Assembly: GCA_003695865.1 (NCBI GenBank) | Contig: RFGQ01000613.1 | Span: 1 to 8,528 of the forward strand | Source: Gemmatimonadota bacterium | Lineage (GTDB): Bacteria > Gemmatimonadota > Gemmatimonadetes > Longimicrobiales > Gaopeijiaceae | Direction: 5' to 3' | Length of the DNA: 8,528 bases | Part shown: piece by piece, positions 1 to 6,854 of the stretch | Position numbering within the stretch: the stretch's first letter is position 1 | Layout of the letters: each line of letters starts with the position of its first letter | The notes under the pieces: model-generated | Database searches by the model: none | Seen by the model: only the letters and a program-made list of their open reading frames with translations | Told to the model about the DNA's origin: nothing | Translations under genes and position numbers: made by a program

Positions 1-911
1 AGCACCGTGACCGCGACGCCGCCCGGCCGCCCCAGCAACGCCTCCGCCGCGTCCGCGGCCACGCGGTCCGACGCGACGACGGTCTCGATCGGGAGCACCC
101 GGAAGTAGACGGCGTTGAGCGCGACGTAACAGAGCGTCACCACGGCCACGCCCCACGCCAACGCGCGCGGGATGGTGCGCTCGGGATCCACGGTCTCGCC
201 TGCGTTGTAGGTGACCATGTGCCAGCCGCCGAACGCGAACAGACCGGCCATGAGCGCCAGCATGAAGTCGCCGGCGTCGGCGCCGCCCCACAGGCCCTGC
301 GAAGCGGCTCCGGAGACCGCCGGCGCCGCGGCTCCCTGCCCGTCCCCGCCGAGCGCGAACCCCACCGCAACGATCAGCACGATCGCGGCCACCTTCACCA
401 GGGTGAACAGCGCCTGAAGGTTGGCCCCGTAGCGTACGCCCGCGTAGTTGACGGCCGAGAGCGCGGCCACGGCCGCCAGGGCGACGGCCGTGGTGCCCGC
501 CGGGCCGAGCGGCATCAGAAAGCCGGTGTAGCGGGCGAAGATCATGGCCACCGCGGCGATGATGCCCGTGTGCATCACCCAGAACATGGCCCAGCCCCAC
601 AGGAAACCGAGCCAGGCGCCGATGCCCTCGCGCAGGAACACGTAGACGCCGCCGCTGCGCGGCAGGAGTGCGGCGAGCTCGGCCGTGACCAGGGCGCCCA
701 GCAACGTGAGGACGCCGGCGGCCGTCCACACCAGCGCCGCACCGGCCGGGGTCGGCACGCTCCCCGTCACTTCGGAGGGCTGCACGAAGATCGAGGCGCC
801 GATGATGGTGCCGGCCACCATGGCCGTGGCGTGCGGCAGGCGGATCGCTCGCTCGAGGCCCTCGTCGGCCGGGGGGGCGCCGCTCGCGGCGCCCGGGGCG
901 GGATCGGACAT
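1..911 (-). CDS. APC-superfamily amino-acid permease, N-terminal part (runs off left edge)
   Basis: The frame is open from an ATG at 911 down to base 1, giving 303 residues without a stop; the C-terminus lies outside the window. The protein should be an inner-membrane secondary transporter for an amino acid or polyamine. After a short polar N-terminus, the first helix (about 30-45) carries GTIIGASIFV, the unwound substrate-binding helix typical of the APC (LAT/YfnA-like) family. Further hydrophobic segments lie near 58-82, 100-127, 140-158, 167-188, 213-230 and 250-270. The segment FAFGGWHMVTY (225-235) followed by DPERTIPRAL (242-251) matches the family's helix 6 to helix 7 region. The substrate cannot be read from this. 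The ATG has only a G-run just upstream as a ribosome site; an in-frame GTG at 920 is the alternative start. The gene is divergent from the plug-like protein and shows no functional link to it. Confidence 0.9.
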   Translation of the reverse strand, partial: MSDPAPGAASGAPPADEGLERAIRLPHATAMVAGTIIGASIFVQPSEVTGSVPTPAGAALVWTAAGVLTLLGALVTAELAALLPRSGGVYVFLREGIGAWLGFLWGWAMFWVMHTGIIAAVAMIFARYTGFLMPLGPAGTTAVALAAVAALSAVNYAGVRYGANLQALFTLVKVAAIVLIVAVGFALGGDGQGAAAPAVSGAASQGLWGGADAGDFMLALMAGLFAFGGWHMVTYNAGETVDPERTIPRALAWGVAVVTLCYVALNAVYFRVLPIETVVASDRVAADAAEALLGRPGGVAVTV

Positions 912-963
912 GGCCCCCACAGTGAGCGCGCGGCCCGCGCGCGGGCAAGCGGTAGGGCGAGCG

Positions 964-1000
964 CCGCCGGGCCCCCGCGGTGCCGGCGGGCCGGCCGGCC
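964..1000. repeat. GC palindrome cluster in divergent spacer
   Basis: Arms CCGCCGG (964-970) and CCGGCGG (983-989) can form a 7-bp stem with a 12-base loop. The right arm runs into the perfect palindrome GGCCGGCCGGCC at 989-1000. This could be an operator, a structured leader of the permease mRNA, or chance symmetry in DNA this rich in G and C. There is no T-tract, so it is not a standard terminator. Confidence 0.35.
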
Positions 1001-1093
1001 ACCGTCGGTCCCTCCTAACGTTCCACCCGTCCCAGGGGTCCTGGATTGGGCCGGCGGCTCCGCGCTCGGCCCACCGGAATCACGACCTCGACC

Positions 1094-1099
1094 AGGGAG
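1094..1099 (+). promoter_or_regulatory. Candidate ribosome binding site for plug-like gene
   Basis: AGGGAG lies 13 bases before the ATG at 1113. The spacing is longer than ideal, but the ATG opens directly onto a clear signal peptide. The open frame extending upstream to about 219 runs antisense to the permease and has no such features, which supports the start at 1113. Confidence 0.4.
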
Positions 1100-1112
1100 C
1101 GTACCTCGCACG

Positions 1113-2519
1113 ATGTCCGTTCGCCGTAACACTCATCGTGTGTCCGGGGCCCCGCTCGCCCTGCTCGTGGCCGCCCTGGCCGCCCTGGCCTCTTCCGCAA
1201 TGCCGCTCCGCGCACAGACGCTCGCGGGCTCGCTGGTCGCCGAGGCCGACCGGGCCCCGATCGTGGGCGCACGGGTGCGCCTGCTCACGGTCGACCTCGA
1301 CGAAGTGGCGGGCACCGTGACCGACTCCAGCGGGGCGTTCGAACTCTCGGCCGGAAGCGGCGGCGTGTACGTTGTGCACGTGGAAGGGGGCGGGCTCGAC
1401 GGGTTCCTGTCCGATCCCATCGTGCTCTCGGCCGGACAGTTCGAGCGCCTCGACCTTGTCGTGCCTGTGCAGCCCGACCCGGCCGACCCGACCTCGATCG
1501 TCGCGGAGACGCTGGCGGCCGCCTGCACGGCCGAGAACGGACCGGACCAGGGCGTCCTGTACGGCGTGGTGGTCGACTCGATCTCGGGCGTGGGGATCGC
1601 CGAGGCGCGGGTGCAACTGGCGACGCCGGGGCACGGCACGCGCGCAACCGTCGCCAAGCAGGACGGAATCTACGTGTTCTGCCAGGTGCCGACCGGCGCC
1701 CGGGTCGAGGTGCGAGCCCAGGCCGGCAGCCGCTTCCCCGCTGCACGCAGAGTGGCGCTCGTACCCGGAGAGAGTCGCCGCCTCGACGTGGCGCTGGGCG
1801 TATCGACCTCCGACGCTCCGGCGAGCGTGCTCGGCCGTGTCGTCGACTACGACACGGGCGAACCGCTCGCCGACGCCGAAGTGCGCCTGCGCGGCACCGA
1901 GCTCGTCACGGCCACCGACGCGAACGGGTTCTTCCGCCTGGACTCGGTGCCCTGGGGCGTGTACGTGGTCGAGGTCGATCACCTGGGGCACGCCCACCAG
2001 GAACAGGCGCTCCGCATCGAAGGGGGACGCGCCCACGACCTGCGCGTGCGCCTGCCGACCGAGGCGATCGCGCTCGATCCGATCACGGTCGAGGTCAAGC
2101 CGCGGCGCTGGTTCGGCGACATGGCGCGCCTGCAGCAGCGGATGGCCGCCGGGTTCGGCACGTACCTCACGCGAGAGCAGATCGAGCGGCGGGGCGCCGC
2201 CCGCTTCACCGACCTGTTCCGGGGACTTCCCGGTGTGCGCCTGGTACAGTCGAGCGCGGGCGGACGGGCGAGCGAATACCGGGTGGTGTTGCGCAAGGCG
2301 CTCACCCTGGGCGGGGGCACCTGCTTCCCGATCTTCTGGGTCGACGGCCGCAAGGTGCCCAGCCTGGGCAAGGACGGGAATCCCATCGACGACTTCTTCC
2401 AGCCCTCCGACATCGAAGCCGTCGAGATCTACCGCGGCCCGGCACAGACACCGGGGGAGTTCATCGATTCCGACGCCAACTGCGGGGTCGTGGTGGTGTG
2501 GACGCGGCGGGGGCGTTGA
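1113..2519 (+). CDS. Secreted protein with three CarboxypepD_reg-like modules and a TonB-plug-like domain, no barrel
   Basis: This 468-residue protein begins with a signal peptide: RR at 4-5, a hydrophobic core near 13-28, and probable cleavage after the A of LRAQ near residue 34. Three β-sandwich modules of the carboxypeptidase-regulatory type follow at about 36-118, 147-230 and 237-315. Each has a V(V)D-like opening, a small-residue turn and a GxF or GxY strand; the third is the cleanest (GRVVDYDTGEPLADAEVRL, then TDANGFFRLDSVPWGVY). From about 350 to 468 it resembles the plug of TonB-dependent receptors: LTREQIERRG, LFRGLPGVRL, FWVDGRKV, DIEAVEIYRGP, ending VVVVWTRRGR. Complete receptors continue into a β-barrel of several hundred residues; this protein stops after the plug. 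Four cysteines (138, 190, 404, 457) fall two in module 2 and two in the plug, suggesting disulfides outside the cytoplasm. It probably acts in the periplasm or at the outer membrane; its partner is unknown. A truncated receptor is less likely, because the frame ends cleanly and the next gene is convergent. Confidence 0.87.
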   Translation: MSVRRNTHRVSGAPLALLVAALAALASSAMPLRAQTLAGSLVAEADRAPIVGARVRLLTVDLDEVAGTVTDSSGAFELSAGSGGVYVVHVEGGGLDGFLSDPIVLSAGQFERLDLVVPVQPDPADPTSIVAETLAAACTAENGPDQGVLYGVVVDSISGVGIAEARVQLATPGHGTRATVAKQDGIYVFCQVPTGARVEVRAQAGSRFPAARRVALVPGESRRLDVALGVSTSDAPASVLGRVVDYDTGEPLADAEVRLRGTELVTATDANGFFRLDSVPWGVYVVEVDHLGHAHQEQALRIEGGRAHDLRVRLPTEAIALDPITVEVKPRRWFGDMARLQQRMAAGFGTYLTREQIERRGAARFTDLFRGLPGVRLVQSSAGGRASEYRVVLRKALTLGGGTCFPIFWVDGRKVPSLGKDGNPIDDFFQPSDIEAVEIYRGPAQTPGEFIDSDANCGVVVVWTRRGR

Positions 2520-2567
2520 CCGCGTTACCGGAACCGCTCGCCCCGTCGATCCCGCGAAGCGCGCCGA

Positions 2568-5402
2568 TCAGTCCAGGAGTTGCCGCAGCGTTCGGATCAG
2601 CTCCGCCCCGCGGAAGGGTTTCTGCAGGAACTCCACACGGTCGTAGTCCCTCAGGTCCGCCGCGGCGTTCGCAGCGTCGTAGCCGGAGCAGAGTACCACC
2701 GGCACGTCGGGCTGGAGGGAACGGATCTCGCGCAGCGCCTCGCCACCGGTCAGGCCGGGCATGGTGAGATCGAGCACGACCGCGTCGATCCGCCCGTTCG
2801 TGCGGAAGAGTTCGACGGCCCGGACGCCGTCCGGGGCCTCGACGACGTCGAAGCCGTGGTGGGCGAGCGCGCGTACCACGAAGCCGCGCACCGCGTCCTC
2901 GTCGTCCGCCACCAGCACCGTGCGGCCCCGAGGGTCCGCGTGGTCGACAACGGACTCGGGCTCCCGCACCGGCTCCGCTCCCTCGGTCAGCGGCAAGTAC
3001 ACCCGGAACGCCGTCCCCCGACCCGGTTCGCTCTCGATCACCATCGCGCCCCCGCTCGCCCGCACGATGCCCTGTACCGCGGCCAGCCCCAGCCCCCGTC
3101 CCTCGGCCTTCGTCGAGTAGAACGGCTCGAAGATGCGCCGCAGATTCTCGGCCGGGATCCCGGGTCCGGTATCCCGGACCTCCGCCACCGCATAGTCACC
3201 GGGCCGCAGAGGACCTCCGACGACCACGCCCGGCAAAGCGAGCCCCTTGCTCACACGCTCACGGCGGGTGAGCACCGTCAGGGTGCCACCCCCCTCACGC
3301 ATCGCATCCGCCGCGTTGGTGATGAGGTTCATGAGCACCTGCGTGATCTGTGCGGGATCGGCCGACGTCGTGACGGGCTGCTCGTCGAGTCGCAGCTCCA
3401 CCTGGACCTGTTTGGGGATCGTGACCGCGAAGAGCTCCGACATGGAGCGGATGGAGGCGTTCAGATCGACCGCCTCGGTGCGCAGCCCCCGTTGCCCGGC
3501 GTAGGCGAGCATCTGCTTGGTGAGTTCGGCCGCCCGCTCCGCCGCCGACACGACCTGTTCGACGTGGTGTCGCCTGGCCTCCTCACCTCCGCGGTCCTCC
3601 AGCGCCATGGCCGCGTGACCGAGGATCGCCGCGAGCAGGTTGTTGAAGTCGTGTGCGATACCGCCCGCCATGACGCCAAGGCTCTCCAACTTCTGCCTGT
3701 GGCGGAGCTGCTGCTCGAACCTGCGGCGCTCGGCCTCGCGGCGGCGCTGCTCGGTGAGGTCCGTGCCGAGCACGCCCGCGCCGTAGACCCGCCCGGCGCC
3801 GTCGACCAGCGGAAAAGCGTGTACCAGATAGACGACGCCTTCCGCAACAGGCCGGGCCGGGTCGTTCGCCCCGTACACGGGCTCACTGCCCCTCGCGTTT
3901 CCGGCGGCGCCGTCCCCCTCGTCCGGGAATCCTCCACCCCCCACCGGGCGAGGGGTGCCGCCGTCGAGCGATGCTCCGGTCTCGCCTTCCACCGATGGCC
4001 TGAGGGTGATCTCGGCGCCGTTCTCCGCTCCGTCGAGTGCGGCCGCGATCGCTTCGCGCACCGCTTCGGTGTCCTGCGCCGGCAGCACGTCGGTCAGCAC
4101 CCGGCCGAGCGCCTGTCCCGGGCCCACCCCGAGCAGGTCCTCGAGCCGTTGGTTCGCCAGGGTGAGGCGGCCCTGCCGATCGACCACGGCGATCCACGAG
4201 GTGGCGTTGTCGACGATCGCCTGCAGGTGCTCGCGCTGTCTCCGGACCTCGGCCGATGCCGCGAGCGTCTCCTTCACCTGATGCCCGAGGTCGTCGACCA
4301 GAGAGCGCAGACGGCCGGTCATGGATCGGAACGCCTCGGCCAGCACGCCGACCTCGCCCGGTGCCCCCTCGGGCAGGTCGACCTCGAACTGACCGCTCGC
4401 CAGACGGACCGCGGCTCCCGTGAGCCCTTCGATAGGCTGCGCGATGCGGTCGGCCGCCACCGTGGCGCCCACGGCCATCAGCAGCACCGCCAGCAGCCCC
4501 ACCCCCACGACGACCCCGAGGAGCTGCCGGGCCGGCGCCAGTGCGACGCTGCGGGGCACCTCGACCAGCAACGCCAGGCCGAGCTCTCCGAGCGGCTCGA
4601 AGGCGCCCAGCACCGAGACGCCCGCATAGTTTGCGTAGGCGTCCACGCCCCGGCGCCCGTCCAACGCCGCCCGAACTCCCGGGGTGGCCACCCCCCGTCG
4701 GAAGGCGTCGCGGCCGAATCGGTCGGCGCTGACGAAGTCGTACGAGCTCGACACGAGATACGCCTCCGCGCCTTCGGTCAGACCCGTACGGTCGTCGACG
4801 ATCGCGTCGAGGCGAGCGAGGTCCAGGTGACTCGCCAGCACCCCCAAGAGCGCTCCGTCGCCCCCGCGCACCGGCACCGCGAGGGTCAGCTCGGGCCGCC
4901 CCGTCTCGGGAGAGGTGTACACGCCCGTGACGAAGGGCCCCTCGCGGCCCCGCTCCCAGAACGGCGTCCGCGTCTCGAACCGTCCCTCGCTCGAGGAGTC
5001 GGTCGACAACACCACCTGCCCGCCCGTCGGACTGAGCAGGAACACCTCCCGGTGATCCGGCGCCGTACGCCGCACGGTCTCGATCCAGGCGCGGGCGGGC
5101 TCGTCGGGAGCCCGCTCGCGGCCCGCCAGATCGTGGGCGACCGCGGCGGCGGTGGGCGCAGAGGCCACGTAAGTGAGGAACGACCGTTCGCGCTCCACCC
5201 ACCGACGCGCTTCGGCCGCCTTGGCGTCGGCGACCGCCTGCAGCCGGGCGCCCGCCTCTTCCTCGAGAAACGTCCGTGCCGCAAACCAGAGGGTCACGGC
5301 CAGGCCGACGACGGCCGCCGTACCGATGGCCACCACCGTGGCCGTGAGGCGCGTGCGCAGTCCACGCGTGGGCACGCCGACCAGACTCGCGAGGTCCGTC
5401 AC
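2568..5402 (-). CDS. Membrane hybrid sensor histidine kinase (dCache-like sensor, HAMP, PAS, HisKA, HATPase, receiver)
   Basis: The 944-residue protein starts at a GTG overlapping the stop of the binding-protein gene. Helices at about 21-43 and 294-317 flank a periplasmic region of about 250 residues, probably a Cache-type sensor. HAMP (about 318-370) begins ADRIAQPIEGL. A PAS domain (about 390-550) contains NATSWIAVVDRQGRLTLAN. The kinase core has the H-box GGIAHDFNNLL with His584, the N-box NLITNAADAM with Asn696, the G1 box DTGPGIP (744-750), the F-box IFEPFYSTK (757-765) and the G2 box GRGLGLAAVQG. All key ATP-binding residues are present. The C-terminal receiver (about 827-944) has acidic Asp833/Asp834, phosphoacceptor Asp878 in VVLDLTMPG, Ser906 and Lys928, so it should be active. 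Phosphate probably moves from His584 to Asp878 and then to an Hpt protein not seen here, or the receiver gates the kinase. A Gly/Pro/acid-rich stretch (about 470-520) interrupts the PAS domain. The order of domains resembles many NtrB-like hybrid kinases; the signal sensed is unknown. Confidence 0.93.
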   Translation of the reverse strand: MTDLASLVGVPTRGLRTRLTATVVAIGTAAVVGLAVTLWFAARTFLEEEAGARLQAVADAKAAEARRWVERERSFLTYVASAPTAAAVAHDLAGRERAPDEPARAWIETVRRTAPDHREVFLLSPTGGQVVLSTDSSSEGRFETRTPFWERGREGPFVTGVYTSPETGRPELTLAVPVRGGDGALLGVLASHLDLARLDAIVDDRTGLTEGAEAYLVSSSYDFVSADRFGRDAFRRGVATPGVRAALDGRRGVDAYANYAGVSVLGAFEPLGELGLALLVEVPRSVALAPARQLLGVVVGVGLLAVLLMAVGATVAADRIAQPIEGLTGAAVRLASGQFEVDLPEGAPGEVGVLAEAFRSMTGRLRSLVDDLGHQVKETLAASAEVRRQREHLQAIVDNATSWIAVVDRQGRLTLANQRLEDLLGVGPGQALGRVLTDVLPAQDTEAVREAIAAALDGAENGAEITLRPSVEGETGASLDGGTPRPVGGGGFPDEGDGAAGNARGSEPVYGANDPARPVAEGVVYLVHAFPLVDGAGRVYGAGVLGTDLTEQRRREAERRRFEQQLRHRQKLESLGVMAGGIAHDFNNLLAAILGHAAMALEDRGGEEARRHHVEQVVSAAERAAELTKQMLAYAGQRGLRTEAVDLNASIRSMSELFAVTIPKQVQVELRLDEQPVTTSADPAQITQVLMNLITNAADAMREGGGTLTVLTRRERVSKGLALPGVVVGGPLRPGDYAVAEVRDTGPGIPAENLRRIFEPFYSTKAEGRGLGLAAVQGIVRASGGAMVIESEPGRGTAFRVYLPLTEGAEPVREPESVVDHADPRGRTVLVADDEDAVRGFVVRALAHHGFDVVEAPDGVRAVELFRTNGRIDAVVLDLTMPGLTGGEALREIRSLQPDVPVVLCSGYDAANAAADLRDYDRVEFLQKPFRGAELIRTLRQLLD
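5399..5402 (-). promoter_or_regulatory. GTGA stop/start overlap coupling binding protein and kinase
   Basis: Read on the minus strand, these four bases are GTGA: GTG starts the kinase and TGA ends the binding-protein gene. The bases just upstream of the GTG show no good Shine-Dalgarno sequence. This arrangement usually means translation reinitiation, giving linked amounts of the two proteins. Confidence 0.85.
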
Positions 5403-6664
5403 GGAGCACCGTCCGGTCGGGGCTCGGGGTCGAGCACCGCGACCATCTCGACTTCGCCCCCGACCACCCGCGACACCACGGCACTCCGCTGCGGGTCGGG
5501 AGAGCCCGCGAAGGTGATCGTGCCGGTCGCCCCGTGGTAGTCGCGGGTCTCCAGCAGTGCCTCCATGATGCGCGGTCCCTCGAGGGAGCCCGCGCGGCTG
5601 ATGGCCGCGGCGACCAGATGGACCGCATCGTAGGTGAGCGGCGCGGTCGAGCGCGGAAGCTCACCGTAGCGGGCCTGGTAACGCTCCACGAAGGCTCGGG
5701 TTTCGGGGCGCGGCAGGTCGGTGTGCCATTGATGCGTCACGTACGCGCCTTCCGCCTCGGGCACGGCCGCGAGCGAGCGCAGGTCCCAGGAATCGCCCCC
5801 CAGAAAGACCGCGCGCACCCCGGCGACACGCGCCTGCACCATCTGGCGGTCGGCCACGGGAGAGAACTGCGGCAGCACCAGAACGTCGGGGGCCGCACGG
5901 GCGATGCGCCGCATCGCGGAGCTGAAGTCGTCCGCCACGTCGGCGGTGAAACGCTCATCGACGACGACGCGCCCGCCGCGCGCTTCGAATCCTGCACGGA
6001 AGCGGTCCGCGAGGCCGCGGCTGTAGGCGCTCGACTCGTCGTACAGGATGGCGGCCGTTTGCGCGCCCAGGCGCTCGCGCGCGAAGCGCGCCAGCGCCTC
6101 ACCTTGAAAGTCGTCCATAAACGCAAGGCGGGCGGCGAAGGCGTGCCCTTCGGTGGTCTCGTGACTCGACGACATCGGGCTCAGCATGGGGACCTCGGCG
6201 TCGTCGGCCACGGCAGCCACGGCAATCGCGTGGCGGCTGAGGAACGGCCCGACCAGCGCGGCGACTCCGTCCAGGTTGACCAGTTCGCGCGCACGAAAGG
6301 CCGCCGCGTCGGCCCGGTCCTCGAAGTCGCCCTCGACGATCTCGACCGGTCGCGCCACCCCGGCCACGAACACGCCGCCCGCGTCGTTGATCTCGTCGAC
6401 CGCCAGCGCGGCCCCGCGGCGCGCCGGAATGCCCGACGCGCCGGCCAGCGGCCCTGTGAAGTTGGCGAGCAGCCCGATGCGCACCGGCTCGGGGGCGGAG
6501 GCCGGCTCGCACGCCCAGGCGAACAGCGCAACCAGCGCGACACGGCGCAGCCTGCGGGTCGTCGTGTGAGCGATCCGAAAAACGCCCCTGGCGAGGAGGG
6601 GGGTGAAGCTTCCGGCGCCGGGCGGGATGGGACGGTGGCCGGAGTTCCTGGGACGGCCTGCCAT
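5399..6664 (-). CDS. ABC-type branched-chain amino-acid-like substrate-binding lipoprotein (Peripla_BP_6 / LivJ-like)
   Basis: With the ATG at 6664 the product has 421 residues; an in-frame GTG at 6697 would add 11. Neither start has a clear ribosome site, and both leave an unusually long N-terminus (51 or 62 residues) before the probable lipid-anchored cysteine in LFAWACEP. Basic TTTRRLRR and hydrophobic VALVALFAW precede that cysteine, as in a lipoprotein signal, so the true start may lie further in. The mature part has the type I periplasmic binding fold: VRIGLLANFTGPLAG, GAALAVDEINDAGG, VAALVGPFLSRHA, then VPMLSPMSSSHET in the ligand-contact region, ILYDESSAYSRGLADRF, VFLGGDSWDL and LTYDAVHLVAAAI near the C-terminus. 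This family binds amino acids, amides, urea and similar small molecules. No permease or ATPase genes are adjacent; the coupled neighbour is a sensor kinase, so a role as a ligand-presenting sensor subunit is likely. A distant transporter remains possible. Confidence 0.9.
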   Translation of the reverse strand: MAGRPRNSGHRPIPPGAGSFTPLLARGVFRIAHTTTRRLRRVALVALFAWACEPASAPEPVRIGLLANFTGPLAGASGIPARRGAALAVDEINDAGGVFVAGVARPVEIVEGDFEDRADAAAFRARELVNLDGVAALVGPFLSRHAIAVAAVADDAEVPMLSPMSSSHETTEGHAFAARLAFMDDFQGEALARFARERLGAQTAAILYDESSAYSRGLADRFRAGFEARGGRVVVDERFTADVADDFSSAMRRIARAAPDVLVLPQFSPVADRQMVQARVAGVRAVFLGGDSWDLRSLAAVPEAEGAYVTHQWHTDLPRPETRAFVERYQARYGELPRSTAPLTYDAVHLVAAAISRAGSLEGPRIMEALLETRDYHGATGTITFAGSPDPQRSAVVSRVVGGEVEMVAVLDPEPRPDGAP

Positions 6665-6854
6665 GGTGGCATAGTCGCATCGGGCGTGCGACCGCACAAG
6701 ATGTGACGGTGGCTCGCGCGGCGGCGGCGCGAAGCCTTAGGATGGGTCCGAGCCGGACCACCACGCGACCGGTCGGCCGCTCGCGTCTTCGGGCTCCGCC
6801 CGCCGGTCCCCCGGCAGGGCAGCGCGCGCGCCCACCCCACTCCAGGAGGCCCCG
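6665..6854. promoter_or_regulatory. Divergent spacer between binding protein and DUF6526 gene
   Basis: This spacer must carry promoters for both directions. On the minus strand TTGTGC (6694-6699) and GACTAT (6671-6676) are separated by 17 bases, a poor but correctly spaced -35/-10 match (3 of 6 each). If real, transcription would begin almost at the ATG at 6664, giving a leaderless mRNA. On the plus strand TAGGAT (6738-6743) is a possible -10 with no clear -35. No small gene is apparent. Confidence 0.3.
6844..6849 (+). promoter_or_regulatory. Ribosome binding site of the DUF6526-type gene
   Basis: A perfect AGGAGG sits five bases before the ATG at 6855. It is among the strongest ribosome sites in the window and fixes the start of the small membrane protein. 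Confidence 0.8.

Larger units (their letters stand above)
912..1112. promoter_or_regulatory. Divergent intergenic region between permease and plug-like gene
   Basis: These 201 bases separate two divergently transcribed genes and so must hold promoters for both, but no convincing -35/-10 pair was found. The middle is extremely GC-rich. It contains an inverted repeat CCGCCGG (964-970) / CCGGCGG (983-989) with a 12-base loop, overlapping by one base a perfect 12-base palindrome GGCCGGCCGGCC (989-1000). On the minus strand a strong Shine-Dalgarno-like AGGAGGG lies at 1010-1016, but no credible gene follows it. I see no small gene here. Confidence 0.5.

Noticed and set aside
219..1112. Upstream extension of the plug-like gene's frame
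   Set aside because: It runs antisense to the permease, encodes low-complexity H/G/R-rich sequence, and would bury the signal peptide that starts at 1113.
1165..1191. Short tandem GCCGCCCTG repeat
   Set aside because: It only encodes the alanine/leucine core of the signal peptide.
1080..2036. A 318-codon minus-strand frame opposite the plug-like gene
   Set aside because: H/R/G/V-rich product without a signal, membrane segment or motif; the plus strand is clearly coding.
2520..2567. Search for a bidirectional terminator in the convergent 48-base gap
   Set aside because: No stem of useful length or T-tract was found; termination here may be factor-dependent.
2580..5540. An open frame of 986 codons on the plus strand, opposite the whole kinase gene
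   Set aside because: Its translation is rich in R, H, G and P with no domain or hydrophobic pattern, whereas the minus strand gives an intact hybrid kinase. Long antisense frames are expected when third positions are mostly G or C.
3883..5664. A 593-codon minus-strand frame overlapping the kinase and binding-protein genes
   Set aside because: It is a shifted-frame shadow: R/G/P-rich, spanning two recognised genes and matching no domain.
5534..6706. A 390-codon plus-strand frame opposite the binding-protein gene
   Set aside because: Composition is that of an antisense shadow, and the minus strand carries the recognised binding-protein motifs.
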